A DNA stretch of 64,000 nucleotides, from positions 1,054,001 to 1,118,000 of the forward strand of contig NZ_JAUSTJ010000001.1 of NCBI RefSeq assembly GCF_030812785.1, in the 5' to 3' direction. The notes under the pieces are model-generated. The model saw nothing but the letters and a program-made list of their open reading frames with translations. It did not search any database and was not told where the DNA came from. Origin of the DNA: Sphingomonas kyeonggiensis. Its GTDB lineage: Bacteria; Pseudomonadota; Alphaproteobacteria; Sphingomonadales; Sphingomonadaceae. Made by a program: the position numbers and the translations under genes. How positions within the stretch are numbered: the first letter of the stretch is position 1; every line of letters starts with the position of its first letter. Positions 22,235-30,837 of this stretch are shown one piece after another.

Positions 22235-22843
22235 TCAGAAGCGCACGCCGAGGCCGGCGACCACCTGGTGGCGCTTGGCATCGATGCCGGCATCGTCGTT
22301 ATTGTACTTCGAATAGCGATACTCGCCCTTCAGATAGACCTTGTCGTTGAGCTTCACTTCGGCGCCCGCGCCGGCGCGCCAGCCATCGGCATTGTCAGAG
22401 GTGCGGATGTCGGTCGCGCCCGCGACATAATGGCTGTCGAACTTGGCGTTGGTGTAGCCGCCCTTGGCATAGATCAGCGCCTTGCCGCCGACGGTGAAGC
22501 CGACGCGCCCGCCGACATAGAGGTCGCGGCCGGTGCTGATGCGGCCGCGGTCGCCGGCGACGAGGATGTCGGTCTCGGTGCGCTTGGCGGTGGAGCCGGT
22601 GGCCTCGCCTTCGACGCCGATCACGGCGCTGCCGGCCTGGAAGTCATAGCCGATCTGGCCGCCATAGAGCACGCCGTCGGCGCCCTTCACGCCGCTGCCC
22701 GACGGCTTCACATGATCCCAGCCGGTGATGACTTCGGCACGCGGGCCGGTGAAGCCGGCATCGGTGTCCTGGGCAAAGGCAGGCGCGGCAAAGGCCGAGC
22801 CGGCGAGAAGTGCTGCTGCGGCGGCGATGAACTTGGTACGCAT
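22235..22843 (-). CDS. outer-membrane beta-barrel protein (Omp25/OmpA-like porin family)
   Basis: 202 residues. Signal peptide ends at AFA-QDTDAG. The mature protein has alternating beta strands with glycine turns (VLYGGQIGYDFQAGSAVIGVE, GRVGFTVGGKALIYAKGGYTNA, LKGEYRYSKYNNDD) and ends in aromatic Phe (VAGLGVRF), the BamA signal of an outer-membrane barrel. The eight-stranded Omp25/RopB type fits length and pattern. AAGGAG precedes the ATG. The leader has a small hairpin (ACGCAC-GG-GTGCGT) just before the ribosome-binding site and a 14-bp palindrome about 56 bases upstream. A terminator follows the gene. Confidence 0.88.
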   Translation of the reverse strand: MRTKFIAAAAALLAGSAFAAPAFAQDTDAGFTGPRAEVITGWDHVKPSGSGVKGADGVLYGGQIGYDFQAGSAVIGVEGEATGSTAKRTETDILVAGDRGRISTGRDLYVGGRVGFTVGGKALIYAKGGYTNAKFDSHYVAGATDIRTSDNADGWRAGAGAEVKLNDKVYLKGEYRYSKYNNDDAGIDAKRHQVVAGLGVRF

Positions 22844-23163
22844 AACTGAACTCCTTGGGTACGCACCCGTGCGTTTCGGCGCGGGCAGGGTTCAAAACCG
22901 GGATGCATCCCGCACTGTTTCATGAACCCCAGATAAACAGGAAAAAGCGTGACTTACGGGCAACAGCTCGGCATCGGCCGGGCAGCCCGTCGTGCCTTCA
23001 CCCCGGTGCGGCGAACATGATGGACATGGAGCCTCCCTCATTTCGTTGCGCCCGTCCGGCGCTGGTGTGGTAGTGAGCTACCGCACCTGTTCGTTGGATG
23101 AACGAAACGAGGTCATATTTGGGCACTTGCCTTTCTCTCGCCACGAGGGCTTGTGCGACGGCG
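22844..23163. other. 320-base intergenic region with several hairpins
   Basis: Separates the divergent barrel-protein and phosphatase genes. It holds ACGCAC-CC-GTGCGT (22861-22874), the palindrome CGGGATGCATCCCG (22899-22912), a 10-bp hairpin GGTGTGGTAG-TGAG-CTACCGCACC (23064-23087, one wobble) and TTCGTT-GGATG-AACGAA (23090-23106). A TTTCGTT at 23041 could compete for the same AACGAAA. No ORF or known RNA family recognised; the last three hairpins lie where a phosphatase-gene leader would be. Confidence 0.5.
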
Positions 23164-23811
23164 ATGACGAACCAGCGCAAAGGCCGCGATTTCATCGCCC
23201 GCCACGGCGAAACCGTATTCAACCTCGCCCGCCGCATGCAGGGCGATCATCCGCACACCCCGCTCACCCGCGCCGGCTTCGCCCAGGCCGATGCGATGGG
23301 TGCCGCGCTGCGCGAGATCCTCGGGCCCAGGCCGAAGCTGACCATGTGGTCGTCGAGCGCCGGCCGCGCGCTGCAGACGCTGGCGGTGATCGCCGAGCAT
23401 CTCGAGCTCGACTGGCACCAGGCCCGGCACGACGACCGGCTGGTCGAGATCGGCATGGGCGAATGGAGTGGGCGCTACTACGCCGACCTCATGGCCGAGG
23501 CGCCGGGCTTCCTCGATGTCGAGCACGGCCTCTACACGCGCCCGCCGCCGGGTGGCGAATGGTATGATTCGATCGCGATCCGGGTGTCGTCCTGGCTCGC
23601 CGATACCGATGACGATCCGGGCGACCGGCTGGTGATCATGCACGGCATGTCGAGCCGCATCCTGCGCGGGGTGATGACCGGCCTGCCGGTCCGCCCGGAA
23701 TTCGGCGCGCCGGTGGCGCCCGATCTGCCCCAGGGCTCGGTGGTCAGGATCGAGGGCGGGGTGGAGACGGTGGTGCATCTCGGCACCGGGCGCGGGGCCG
23801 CGCCGGCATGA
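23164..23811 (+). CDS. histidine phosphatase (phosphoglycerate mutase-like) family protein
   Basis: 215 residues from ATG 23164. The RHG signature FIARHGETVFN lies near the N-terminus (phospho-accepting His at about 13), with Arg in NLARRMQGD, the second catalytic Glu in VEIGMGEWSG, and the second His in VIMHGMSSRI. These enzymes remove phosphate from diverse small molecules; the substrate is not predictable. The ATG lacks a strong ribosome-binding site and sits after a hairpin-rich leader. The next gene overlaps its stop by four bases (ATGA). Confidence 0.9.
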   Translation: MTNQRKGRDFIARHGETVFNLARRMQGDHPHTPLTRAGFAQADAMGAALREILGPRPKLTMWSSSAGRALQTLAVIAEHLELDWHQARHDDRLVEIGMGEWSGRYYADLMAEAPGFLDVEHGLYTRPPPGGEWYDSIAIRVSSWLADTDDDPGDRLVIMHGMSSRILRGVMTGLPVRPEFGAPVAPDLPQGSVVRIEGGVETVVHLGTGRGAAPA

Positions 23812-24269
23812 GCGCGCTGGCGCTGGCGCTGCTGCTCGCCCAGGGTCGGGTGCCGCTCGGCATCTATGACAGTTGGGGCGCGTTCCGCGATCCCTCGCCC
23901 TTGCGCTGCTTCGCCATCGCCCAGCCGGTGGAGAAGCGCCGCGACCCCGGGCCCTTTGCCAGCGTGGCAAACTGGCCGCGCGACGGGGTGCGCAACCAGC
24001 TCCACATCCGCCTGAGCCGCGCCCGCGCGCCGAACGCGCGGGTCACCCTGTCGATCGGTGAGCGCCGCTTCGAGCTCCAGGCCGGCGACAGCGACGCCTG
24101 GGCGCCCGACGCCCGCACCGACGCCGCGATCGTCGCGGCGATGCGCTCTGGCCGCAGCATGAGCGTGGAGACGCTGGGCGCGAACGGCGCGCCCTTCGCC
24201 GACAGCTATGCGCTCAAGGGCGCGGCGACCGCGATCGATGCGGCCGCACTGGGCTGCGCGAAGGGGTAG
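23808..24269 (+). CDS. IalB-like periplasmic protein (tentative)
   Basis: 153 residues. A short hydrophobic N-terminus (MSALALALLLAQG) may be a signal. The rest, IYDSWGAFRDPSPLRCFAIAQP, a central strand set RVTLSIGERRFELQ, and SYALKGAATAIDAA with a closing Cys, resembles the invasion-associated locus B fold with a disulfide between the first and last Cys. IalB proteins are periplasmic, of unclear role. It starts within the phosphatase stop (ATGA), so the two are one transcription unit. The family call is by pattern only. Confidence 0.6.
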   Translation: MSALALALLLAQGRVPLGIYDSWGAFRDPSPLRCFAIAQPVEKRRDPGPFASVANWPRDGVRNQLHIRLSRARAPNARVTLSIGERRFELQAGDSDAWAPDARTDAAIVAAMRSGRSMSVETLGANGAPFADSYALKGAATAIDAAALGCAKG

Positions 24270-24288
24270 TTTCGACGTTCCTCGGCTT

Positions 24289-24312
24289 GTGTTCCTGCGA
24301 AAGCAGGAACAC
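24289..24312. repeat. short hairpin element GTGTTCCTGC-GAAA-GCAGGAACAC
   Basis: A 10-bp perfect stem with GAAA loop, 20 bases after the IalB-like stop. It resembles other dispersed GAAA-loop elements in this window. Confidence 0.7.
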
Positions 24313-24336
24313 GGGAAACTTGAAAGGTGGACATGG

Positions 24337-24364
24337 AAAAGCCGGAGCCGAAGCCCCGGCTTTT
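24337..24364. terminator. bidirectional terminator
   Basis: AAAAGCCGG ... CCGGCTTTT (9-bp stem, 10-base loop) between the convergent IalB-like and DUF4168 genes. Confidence 0.85.
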
Positions 24365-24384
24365 CGCATCGATGCCCTGAAGCC

Positions 24385-24789
24385 TTACGGCTGCTTCGCC
24401 GCCGGCGCGCCGCCCGAAGCAGCGAGCTTCGCGCTGGCAGCCATCTGGATGCGCTTGTTGAGCGTCGGGTCGTTCTGCATCGCCTGACCGATCGCGTTGA
24501 AGCGCTCGGCGGTCAGGCCCGCGCCGGTGGCGGCGGCGGCCATCTTGGCGCCCTTGTCGGCTTCGGGGGTGGCGGTGTCCTTGCGGATCTTCTCGACCTC
24601 TAGCGCCGCGGTGGCGAACTGATCGACCTCCGCATCGGTCACCGGGCCATTGGCCTGCGGTGCGGCGGGGGTGGTCTGGGCCGAGGCGTCCGGCGTCGCC
24701 GGAGCCGGGCTGCTCTGCGTGGTCTGGGCCAGCGCGGCGGGGGCAAAGGCCAGCGTCGCGCCGGCAAGGATCGTACCGATAAGCTTCAT
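24385..24789 (-). CDS. DUF4168-type secreted protein
   Basis: 134 residues. A signal peptide ends at ALAQTTQ; a Pro/Ala/Thr/Gln-rich linker (about 22-48) leads to a helical domain VTDAEVDQFATAALEVEKIR, GLTAERFNAIGQAMQNDPT, NKRIQMAASAKLA, the layout of DUF4168. Function unknown, probably periplasmic. A longer in-frame start upstream would bury the signal peptide, so ATG 24789 was chosen. It shares a terminator with the convergent IalB-like gene and is followed upstream by the end of the LysR gene on the same strand. Confidence 0.8.
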   Translation of the reverse strand: MKLIGTILAGATLAFAPAALAQTTQSSPAPATPDASAQTTPAAPQANGPVTDAEVDQFATAALEVEKIRKDTATPEADKGAKMAAAATGAGLTAERFNAIGQAMQNDPTLNKRIQMAASAKLAASGGAPAAKQP

Positions 24790-24893
24790 TACTGCACTCC
24801 AAAACGCAACTAACTCGCCCCCTTGAACGCAATGCTGCGGTGCGGGGATGCAACAGGACAAGCCGAACGCGGTGCGTCGTGGCCTGTCCGGGG

Positions 24894-25772
24894 TTAGTTG
24901 AGATAGGCCTGCAGCCCCGTAACGAGTGCGTCGAATACTGTGCGGACCCGCGCGAGGCCGCGCAGATCCTCGTGACAGACCACCCAAGTCTCCAGCTCGA
25001 AGCGGAAATCGGGCAGCAATCGGACCAGCCCGTCGCGCGTGCCGATCGGCACCTGGCAGATGCCGATTCCCAGTCCTGCGCGGATCGCGGCGAGCTGGGC
25101 ATGGTCGCTGTCGCTGCGAAAGGCGAGGTCGCCCAGCTCCACCGCAAACCCCGCCGCCTGCACCGCGCGCAGCGTCGGCGAATCGCTCTCCGGCCCGATC
25201 AGCCGGTGTCCGGACAGATCGGCCATGGAAGTGGGCGGCGACCGCTCGGCGAGATAGCTCGGGTGCGCATGCACGCCCAGCGGCACCGCGCCGATCCGCC
25301 GCGCGACCAGGGCGTAGGGCTGGGGCGGCACCATGCGGACCGCGACATCGGCTTCGCGGCGCAGCACGTCCTCGTTGCGGTTGCTCGGGCTCAACTCGAT
25401 CACCAGACGCGGATGTTTGCGGGCAAGGTCCGCGAGGATCGGCGGCAGCGCCTCAACCGCGATCACTTCGCTGGCGGTGACCCGCACCGTGCCCGCCACC
25501 TCGTCGGGCGCGGCGGAGGCGGTGCGAACAAAGGCGTCCGAAGCGATCGCCATGGCACGGGCGTGCTCGTGCAGCGCGCGTCCGCTCTCCGTGGGGGTGA
25601 GCCCGCCGGGGGAGCGGGTGAACAGCGGCGTGCCCAGCGCCGCCTCCAGTGCGAAGATCCGCGTCCGAACCGTCGGCTGCGCCAGGTTCAGCCGACGCGC
25701 CGCTCCGGAAAGGCTCCCGGTCTCCAGCACCGCCAGGAATGCCCGCTGCTGCTCCCAGTCGATCGCTCTCAT
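24894..25772 (-). CDS. LysR family transcriptional regulator
   Basis: 292 residues from ATG 25772. Residues 5-65 are the LysR winged HTH (QQRAFLAVLETGSLSGAARR, LNLAQPTVRTRIFALEAALG), then a linker helix and a substrate-binding domain of two Rossmann-like lobes (VRVTASEVIAVEALPPILAD ... GLGIGICQVPIG). It is divergent from an NAD-dependent epimerase gene with 92 bases between starts and a TTGG-N11-CCAA box in that gap, the standard LysR arrangement, so it likely controls the epimerase gene. Ligand unknown. Confidence 0.93.
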   Translation of the reverse strand: MRAIDWEQQRAFLAVLETGSLSGAARRLNLAQPTVRTRIFALEAALGTPLFTRSPGGLTPTESGRALHEHARAMAIASDAFVRTASAAPDEVAGTVRVTASEVIAVEALPPILADLARKHPRLVIELSPSNRNEDVLRREADVAVRMVPPQPYALVARRIGAVPLGVHAHPSYLAERSPPTSMADLSGHRLIGPESDSPTLRAVQAAGFAVELGDLAFRSDSDHAQLAAIRAGLGIGICQVPIGTRDGLVRLLPDFRFELETWVVCHEDLRGLARVRTVFDALVTGLQAYLN

Positions 25773-25799
25773 CAAATTCCTATAGGCTGACTGCAAAGG

Positions 25800-25818
25800 T
25801 TGGGCAATTTTCTTCCAA
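25800..25818. promoter_or_regulatory. LysR-type T-N11-A box candidate
   Basis: TTGG-N11-CCAA inverted repeat between the divergent lysR and epimerase genes. Spacing fits the LysR T-N11-A motif; position fits a shared operator. Confidence 0.5.
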
Positions 25819-25864
25819 CTCCGATTCATCCACCCTCGCAACATCGGCAAGATTGGAGGCTGGA

Positions 25865-26800
25865 ATGGAACGGATCGCATTGGTGCTCGGCACAAGCGGC
25901 GGGGTAGGCGGCGAGACGGCGCGGGCGCTGCTCGGCAAGGGCTGGCGGGTGCGCGGGCTGGTCCGCCAGCTGCGCCCCGGCCTCGATCCCCGGATCGACT
26001 GGCGCGAGGGCGACGCAAGGGTCCTGGGTGACGTGCTGGACGCGGCGGAGGGCGTCGCGGCACTGGTCCATGCGGTCAACCCGCCGGGCTATCTCGAATG
26101 GGACAAGCGCGTCCTGCCGATGCTCGAGAACAGCATCGAGGCCGCCCGGGCCAACGACGCCCGGCTCGCCTTGCCGGGGACGATCTACAATTACGACCCC
26201 GCCCAGACGCCTGTCGCCCACCCCGATTCGCACCAGGCGCCGGGCACCCGCAAGGGCGGTATCCGCAAGGCGATGGAGGCGCGGATCGAGGCGTCGGGCG
26301 TTCGCGGGCTGATCCTGCGCGCCGGCGACTATTATGGCCCAAGGCCCGGCAATAGCTGGCTTTCCCAGGGCATGATCACTCCCGGCAAGCCGGTGACGCG
26401 GGTCACCAATCCGGGGCGCAAGGGCGTTGGTCATGCCTGGGCTTATCTCCCCGACGTCGGCGAGGCCTTTGCCCGGCTGCTCGATCGCGAGGCTGAGCTG
26501 CCCCGTTTCGCCCGCTTCCATTTCGCCGGCCACTGGGACCCCGATGGCAGCGCCTTCCCCGCGGCGATCGCGGAGGCGGGCGGGCGCAAGGCGAAGCAGG
26601 TCCGCCTCCCCTGGGCCCTCCTCCCGCTCGTCGCGCTCTTCAATCCGACGATCCGCGAGCTGCTGGAAATGCGCCCCTTCTGGAACTACCCGGTCCGCCT
26701 CGACAATCGCGAGCTGGTCGCCTTTCTCGGCGAGGAACCGCACACCCCGCTGGCCGAATCGCTGCGCATCAGTCTCAAAGCGCTGGGGTCACTGGAATAA
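25865..26800 (+). CDS. NAD(P)-dependent epimerase/dehydratase family protein
   Basis: 311 residues from ATG 25865, with GGAGG upstream. An N-terminal Rossmann motif ([18 protein letters not shown]; glycine-rich like GxxGxxG) begins at about residue 5. [10 protein letters not shown], a promoter-like PGTIYNYD and LRAGDYYGP follow the extended-SDR/NAD-binding-10 pattern. The usual YxxxK is not clear, so it may be an atypical SDR that reduces or merely binds. Substrate unknown. Probably controlled by the divergent LysR gene. rlmN starts just downstream with its own context. Confidence 0.85.
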   Translation: MERIALVLGTSGGVGGETARALLGKGWRVRGLVRQLRPGLDPRIDWREGDARVLGDVLDAAEGVAALVHAVNPPGYLEWDKRVLPMLENSIEAARANDARLALPGTIYNYDPAQTPVAHPDSHQAPGTRKGGIRKAMEARIEASGVRGLILRAGDYYGPRPGNSWLSQGMITPGKPVTRVTNPGRKGVGHAWAYLPDVGEAFARLLDREAELPRFARFHFAGHWDPDGSAFPAAIAEAGGRKAKQVRLPWALLPLVALFNPTIRELLEMRPFWNYPVRLDNRELVAFLGEEPHTPLAESLRISLKALGSLE

Positions 26801-26828
26801 TCGCGCGAGATCGACTATGTGCGCGCCT

Positions 26829-28037
26829 ATGCAGACAGCTTCGGCCGCCCCCATGCCCATCCCCGGGCACATCGATCCCGTGCCCGTGCCCCGCCCCGCG
26901 GTGGCGCGTGAGGACGGACGTGTCGACCTGATCGGTCTCACCCGCGACCAGCTTCGCGCGGTGCTGGCCGATGCCGGCATGGAGCCGAAGCAGGCCAAGC
27001 TGCGCGCCAAGCAGATCTGGCACTGGGTCTATAATCGCGGCGCGACCGAGTTCGAGTCGATGACCGACATTGCCAAGGCGCAGCACCCCTGGCTCACCGA
27101 GCGCTTCGTGATCGGCCGCCCCGAAGTGGTCGAGGCCCAGGTCTCGACCGACGGCACGCGCAAATGGCTGCTCCGCTCGGCGGACGGCCAGGATTACGAG
27201 ATGGTCTTCATCCCCGATGCGGACCGCGGAACCCTTTGCGTGTCCTCGCAGGTCGGCTGCACGCTCAATTGCCGCTTCTGCCACACCGGCACGATGCGGC
27301 TGGTGCGCAACCTCACCGCCGGCGAGATCGTCAGCCAGGTGATGCTCGCCCGCGATTCGCTCGGCGAATGGCCGAGCCAGCCCGAGGGGCGGATGCTCAC
27401 CAACATCGTGATGATGGGCATGGGCGAGCCGCTCTACAATTTCGACAATGTCCGCGACGGCCTGTCGATCGTGATGGACGGCGATGGCCTCGCCCTGTCG
27501 AAGCGCCGCATCACCCTGTCGACCTCTGGTGTGGTGCCGATGATGGCTCGGGCTGGTGTGGAGATCGGTGTCAACCTGGCGGTGTCGCTCCATGCGGTGA
27601 CCAAGGAAGTGCGCGACGAGATCGTGCCGCTCAACCGCAAGTACGGCATCGAGGAGCTGCTCCAGGCCTGCGCCGACTATCCCGGCGCCAACAATGCCCG
27701 CCGCATCACCTTCGAGTACGTCATGCTCAAGGACAAGAACGACAGCGACGACGAGGCGCGCGAGCTGGTCCGCCTGCTCAAGAAGTACGATCTGCCCGCC
27801 AAGGTGAACCTGATCCCGTTCAACCCCTGGCCCGGCGCGCCCTACGACACCTCGACGCCCGAGCGCGTCCGCGCCTTCTCGAACATCATCTTCGAGGCGG
27901 GCATCTCGGCGCCGGTGCGCACGCCGCGCGGTCGCGACATCGACGCCGCCTGCGGCCAGCTCAAGACCGCCGCCGAGAAGAAGAGCCGCGCCCAGCTCGA
28001 CCGCGAGGCCGAGGAGAAGATGGCGGCGCTCGGGTGA
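26829..28037 (+). CDS. rlmN: 23S rRNA (adenine2503-C2)-/tRNA A37 methyltransferase RlmN
   Basis: 402 residues from ATG 26829 (ATGs at 26817 and 26853 are alternatives). A radical-SAM enzyme that methylates C2 of A2503 in 23S rRNA and A37 in some tRNAs. The CX3CX2C cluster motif reads [12 protein letters not shown] (Cys144, 148, 151); [35 protein letters not shown] and the C-terminal methyl-carrying Cys in DIDAACGQL (about 375) are all present. A GNAT gene begins at a GTG overlapping its TGA. Confidence 0.97.
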   Translation: MQTASAAPMPIPGHIDPVPVPRPAVAREDGRVDLIGLTRDQLRAVLADAGMEPKQAKLRAKQIWHWVYNRGATEFESMTDIAKAQHPWLTERFVIGRPEVVEAQVSTDGTRKWLLRSADGQDYEMVFIPDADRGTLCVSSQVGCTLNCRFCHTGTMRLVRNLTAGEIVSQVMLARDSLGEWPSQPEGRMLTNIVMMGMGEPLYNFDNVRDGLSIVMDGDGLALSKRRITLSTSGVVPMMARAGVEIGVNLAVSLHAVTKEVRDEIVPLNRKYGIEELLQACADYPGANNARRITFEYVMLKDKNDSDDEARELVRLLKKYDLPAKVNLIPFNPWPGAPYDTSTPERVRAFSNIIFEAGISAPVRTPRGRDIDAACGQLKTAAEKKSRAQLDREAEEKMAALG

Positions 28038-28489
28038 ATCCCTTTGTCGAGGTCGAGCGCGTCGAAACGCTCGATCCGATGTGGTTCGCCGATTGCGATT
28101 TCAGCTTCGAGCTGTCGAGGCCGGCGGGGCAGCGTGACGCCTATCCGTTCGACCCGGCCCATGAATCGTCCCGGCTTGCGGGCGACCGGATGATCGCGGT
28201 CCTGCGCGTTGGCCGCCGCATGGCGGGCTATATCGTTTGCCAGATCGATGGGCGGGGCACTGCGGAAGTACGGCGGCTCGAGATCGATCGCCGCCGCCGG
28301 AATCAGGGCCTTGGACGCCGGCTCGTGCGTGAGGCGAAGGACTGGGCGCGGGAGTGCGGCTTGTCCGGGCTTCGGCTGGCCACGCTGGGGAATAATCGTG
28401 CGGCCGGCAATTTCTTCGGCCGGCGCGGCTTCAGGCTCGACGGCTACAAGGCCGGGGTCTTCCAATGGCATCTGCCCTTCGAGGCCTAG
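28034..28489 (+). CDS. GNAT family N-acetyltransferase
   Basis: 151 residues from GTG 28034, whose last bases form the rlmN TGA (GTGA overlap), implying coupling. The acetyl-CoA motif [20 protein letters not shown] and the following [19 protein letters not shown] with a beta-bulge Asn/Phe are classic GNAT motif A and B. Substrate unknown; possibly a protein N-terminus or small amine. An upstream part ([15 protein letters not shown]) is variable. The TauE gene follows after 42 bases. Confidence 0.85.
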   Translation: MNPFVEVERVETLDPMWFADCDFSFELSRPAGQRDAYPFDPAHESSRLAGDRMIAVLRVGRRMAGYIVCQIDGRGTAEVRRLEIDRRRRNQGLGRRLVREAKDWARECGLSGLRLATLGNNRAAGNFFGRRGFRLDGYKAGVFQWHLPFEA

Positions 28490-28531
28490 AAACTCCTCGA
28501 CAAGCGCGCCCTGCGCCGGGATTTAGGACGC

Positions 28532-29290
28532 GTGCTCGACCCGACCGACCTGATCCTCGCCGCCGCGGCCGGCACGCTGGGTGGCGCGATGAACGCGCTG
28601 GCGGGGGGCGGCACCTTCGCGACGCTGCCGGCGCTGATCGCGCTGGGCCTGCCCTCGAACATCGCCAACGCCACCTCGAACGTCGCGCTGCTGCCCGGTG
28701 CCGGGGCGAGCGCCTGGACCTATCGCGACGAGCTGGCGCCGGTGGGCGGCATGTCGGTGCGCATGCTCGCTGCGATCACCTTTGCCGGCGGGCTGGCCGG
28801 CAGCGTGCTGCTGGTGCTCACGCCCTCGCGCGCCTTCGACATGATCATCCCCTGGCTGCTGCTCTTCGCCCTCGTGGTGATGATCTTCGGCAAGCGCGCC
28901 TCGGACTGGCTGCACGCCCGCGTCACGATCGGGCCGCGCACCCTGGTCACCGCGCAGAGCCTGCTCGGCATCTATGGCGGCTATTTCGGCGGCGGGGTGG
29001 GGCTGATCACCACCGCGGTCTATGGCCTGCTCGCCGGCGCCGATCCGCGCTCGCTCTTCTCGATCCGCACGCTGATGCTCGCCATCGCCAATTTCGCCGC
29101 GGCGTTCGTCTTCATCGCGATCGGCATGGTGTACTGGTCGGCCTGCCTGCCGATGCTCGCCGGCGGCGTGCTGGGGGGCTGGCTCGGCGCGCATGTCGGC
29201 AAGCGGCTGCCGCATCATGTCGTGCGGATCTGGACCTTGCTGGTGACCGCGGCGACGACCATAGTCTTCTTCGCACGCGCCTACGGATGA
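28532..29290 (+). CDS. TauE/SafE family membrane transporter
   Basis: 252 residues from GTG 28532 with GGA just upstream. About eight membrane helices arranged as two TauE repeats: N-terminal GTLGGAMNALAGGGTF (~14-29) and central YGGYFGGGVGLI (~147-158), the family's duplicated glycine-rich motif. TauE/SafE proteins export sulfite, sulfoacetate or similar organosulfur anions. It precedes by 18 bases a cytochrome b and a sulfite-oxidase-like molybdoenzyme, which supports a sulfur role. Substrate is inferred from context. Confidence 0.88.
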   Translation: MLDPTDLILAAAAGTLGGAMNALAGGGTFATLPALIALGLPSNIANATSNVALLPGAGASAWTYRDELAPVGGMSVRMLAAITFAGGLAGSVLLVLTPSRAFDMIIPWLLLFALVVMIFGKRASDWLHARVTIGPRTLVTAQSLLGIYGGYFGGGVGLITTAVYGLLAGADPRSLFSIRTLMLAIANFAAAFVFIAIGMVYWSACLPMLAGGVLGGWLGAHVGKRLPHHVVRIWTLLVTAATTIVFFARAYG

Positions 29291-29308
29291 TCGGCTGAGC
29301 AGGAATAT

Positions 29309-30001
29309 ATGCAGGTTTATCGCCACCGGCTGATCACGCGCATCTGGCACTGGATCAACGCGATTGCGGTGCTGGTGATGATCCCCAGCGGGCTGATGAT
29401 CTTCAACGCCCATCCGCGCCTCTATTGGGGCAATTACGGCGCGAATTTCGATCACGCCTGGCTCAAGCTCCCGCAATGGCCGGGATGGCTGACCCTGCCT
29501 TCCACCTATGACCTGGCGGGCGCGCGGCACTGGCACCTCGCCTTCGCGCTGGTGCTCGCCTTCTCGCTGCTGGTCTATCTGCCGTGGAGCCTGCTCAACC
29601 GTCACCTCCAGCGGGACCTGCGCATCCGCAGGGCGGAGCTGGCGCCGACGCATCTCGCCGAGGATCTCGAGGCGCATTGGCAGCTGCGGTTCCACGATCC
29701 CGCCGATCCGAAGGCGTACAACATCTTCCAGAAGGCCAGCTATGCCGGGGTGCTCTTCATCCTGCTGCCTTTGCTGATCTTCACCGGCCTCGCGCTCGCG
29801 CCCGGCATGTGGCCGTGGCTCGCCGATGTGTTCGGCGGCCGGCAATCGGCGCGGTCGCTCCACTTCATCGCGATGGCGCTGCTCAGCCTGTTCGTGGTGG
29901 TGCATTTGACGCTGGTGATTCTTGCCGGTCCCGTCAACGAGGTCGGCTCGATGATCACCGGCTGGTGGAAGGCCCCCAAGGACGCGGAGGAAGCGGCATG
30001 A
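29309..30001 (+). CDS. cytochrome b561/Ni,Fe-hydrogenase-type cytochrome b subunit
   Basis: 230 residues. Four or five membrane helices with candidate heme-ligating His: HRLITRIWHWINA near the N-terminus, ARHWHLAFALVLAF mid-protein, and LHFIAMALLSLFVVVHLTLV near the C-terminus. This is the cytochrome b of PF01292, moving electrons between quinone and a periplasmic partner. The partner is the molybdoenzyme encoded by the overlapping next gene (ATGA), replacing the MsrQ-type heme protein in better-known MsrPQ pairs. Confidence 0.88.
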   Translation: MQVYRHRLITRIWHWINAIAVLVMIPSGLMIFNAHPRLYWGNYGANFDHAWLKLPQWPGWLTLPSTYDLAGARHWHLAFALVLAFSLLVYLPWSLLNRHLQRDLRIRRAELAPTHLAEDLEAHWQLRFHDPADPKAYNIFQKASYAGVLFILLPLLIFTGLALAPGMWPWLADVFGGRQSARSLHFIAMALLSLFVVVHLTLVILAGPVNEVGSMITGWWKAPKDAEEAA

Positions 30002-30735
30002 TTACCCGGCGCGGCCTGATCGTCTCCGGAGGGGCGACGCTGCTCGCGGGCTGCGACGCCTGGAGCAACAGCCCGATCCTGCTGAACGCCGATGAAGCGC
30101 ATCGCTATCTCCAGCGCTCGATCACCGGCCGCGCGGCGCTGGCGCGCGAGTTTCGTCCGGATCAGCGCAGCCCGCGCTTCCGCACCAACGGCACCGCCAA
30201 TCCGAACACGCCGGAGTATAACGCGCTCGCCGCCAACGGCTTTGCCGACTGGCGGCTGCAGGTGGGCGGGATGGTGCAGCGGCCATTGTCGCTCAGCCTG
30301 GCACAGCTGCGTTCGTTGCCGCAGCGTGCCCAGATCACCCGGCACGACTGCGTCGAAGGGTGGAGCGCGATCGGCAAATGGCAGGGGCCGCAGCTGGAGC
30401 AGGTCCTCCGCCTCGCCGGCCTGCGCGACGGCGCGCGCTACATCGTCTTCCACTGCGCCGACGTGTTCGGCCAGCGGAAGATCCCCTATTATGAATCGAT
30501 CGACCTGATCGACGCCTTCCATCCCCAGACGATCCTCGCCTGGTCGATGAACGACACCCCGCTCGGCGTCGGCCATGGCGCGCCCCTGCGGCTCAGGGTC
30601 GAGCGCCAGCTCGGCTACAAGCAGGCCAAATATCTCATGCGGATCGAGGCGGTGGCGAGCCTGGACGGGATCGGCCGGGGCAAGGGCGGCTTCTGGGAGG
30701 ATATCGCCGGCTATGAATGGTACGCCGGAATCTGA
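29998..30735 (+). CDS. Tat-exported sulfite-oxidase-like molybdopterin oxidoreductase
   Basis: 245 residues. N-terminus ITRRGLIVSGGATLLAGC combines a twin-arginine motif with a lipobox, so probably a Tat-exported lipoprotein. The molybdopterin domain has ITRHDCVEGWSAIGKWQG with the Mo-coordinating Cys, HCADVFGQ, and the closing YKQAKYLMRIEAV. Members oxidise sulfite or reduce sulfoxides (MsrP). The overlapping upstream cytochrome b supplies or takes electrons. It lacks the C-terminal dimerisation domain of classic sulfite oxidases. Direction and substrate are not readable. Confidence 0.88.
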   Translation: MITRRGLIVSGGATLLAGCDAWSNSPILLNADEAHRYLQRSITGRAALAREFRPDQRSPRFRTNGTANPNTPEYNALAANGFADWRLQVGGMVQRPLSLSLAQLRSLPQRAQITRHDCVEGWSAIGKWQGPQLEQVLRLAGLRDGARYIVFHCADVFGQRKIPYYESIDLIDAFHPQTILAWSMNDTPLGVGHGAPLRLRVERQLGYKQAKYLMRIEAVASLDGIGRGKGGFWEDIAGYEWYAGI

Positions 30736-30837
30736 TTATGTCGGATTCTTCGCAGTCGCGGAAATATTGCGGAAATCCCGTATATCCCTAAGGTGCCTAT
30801 GGGGGCTGTTGACCTTCAGATGGTGGGTGACGGCTGA

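Noticed and set aside
23064..23087. Small RNA gene such as SRP or 6S RNA
   Set aside because: Characteristic conserved loops are absent; only a plain hairpin is visible.
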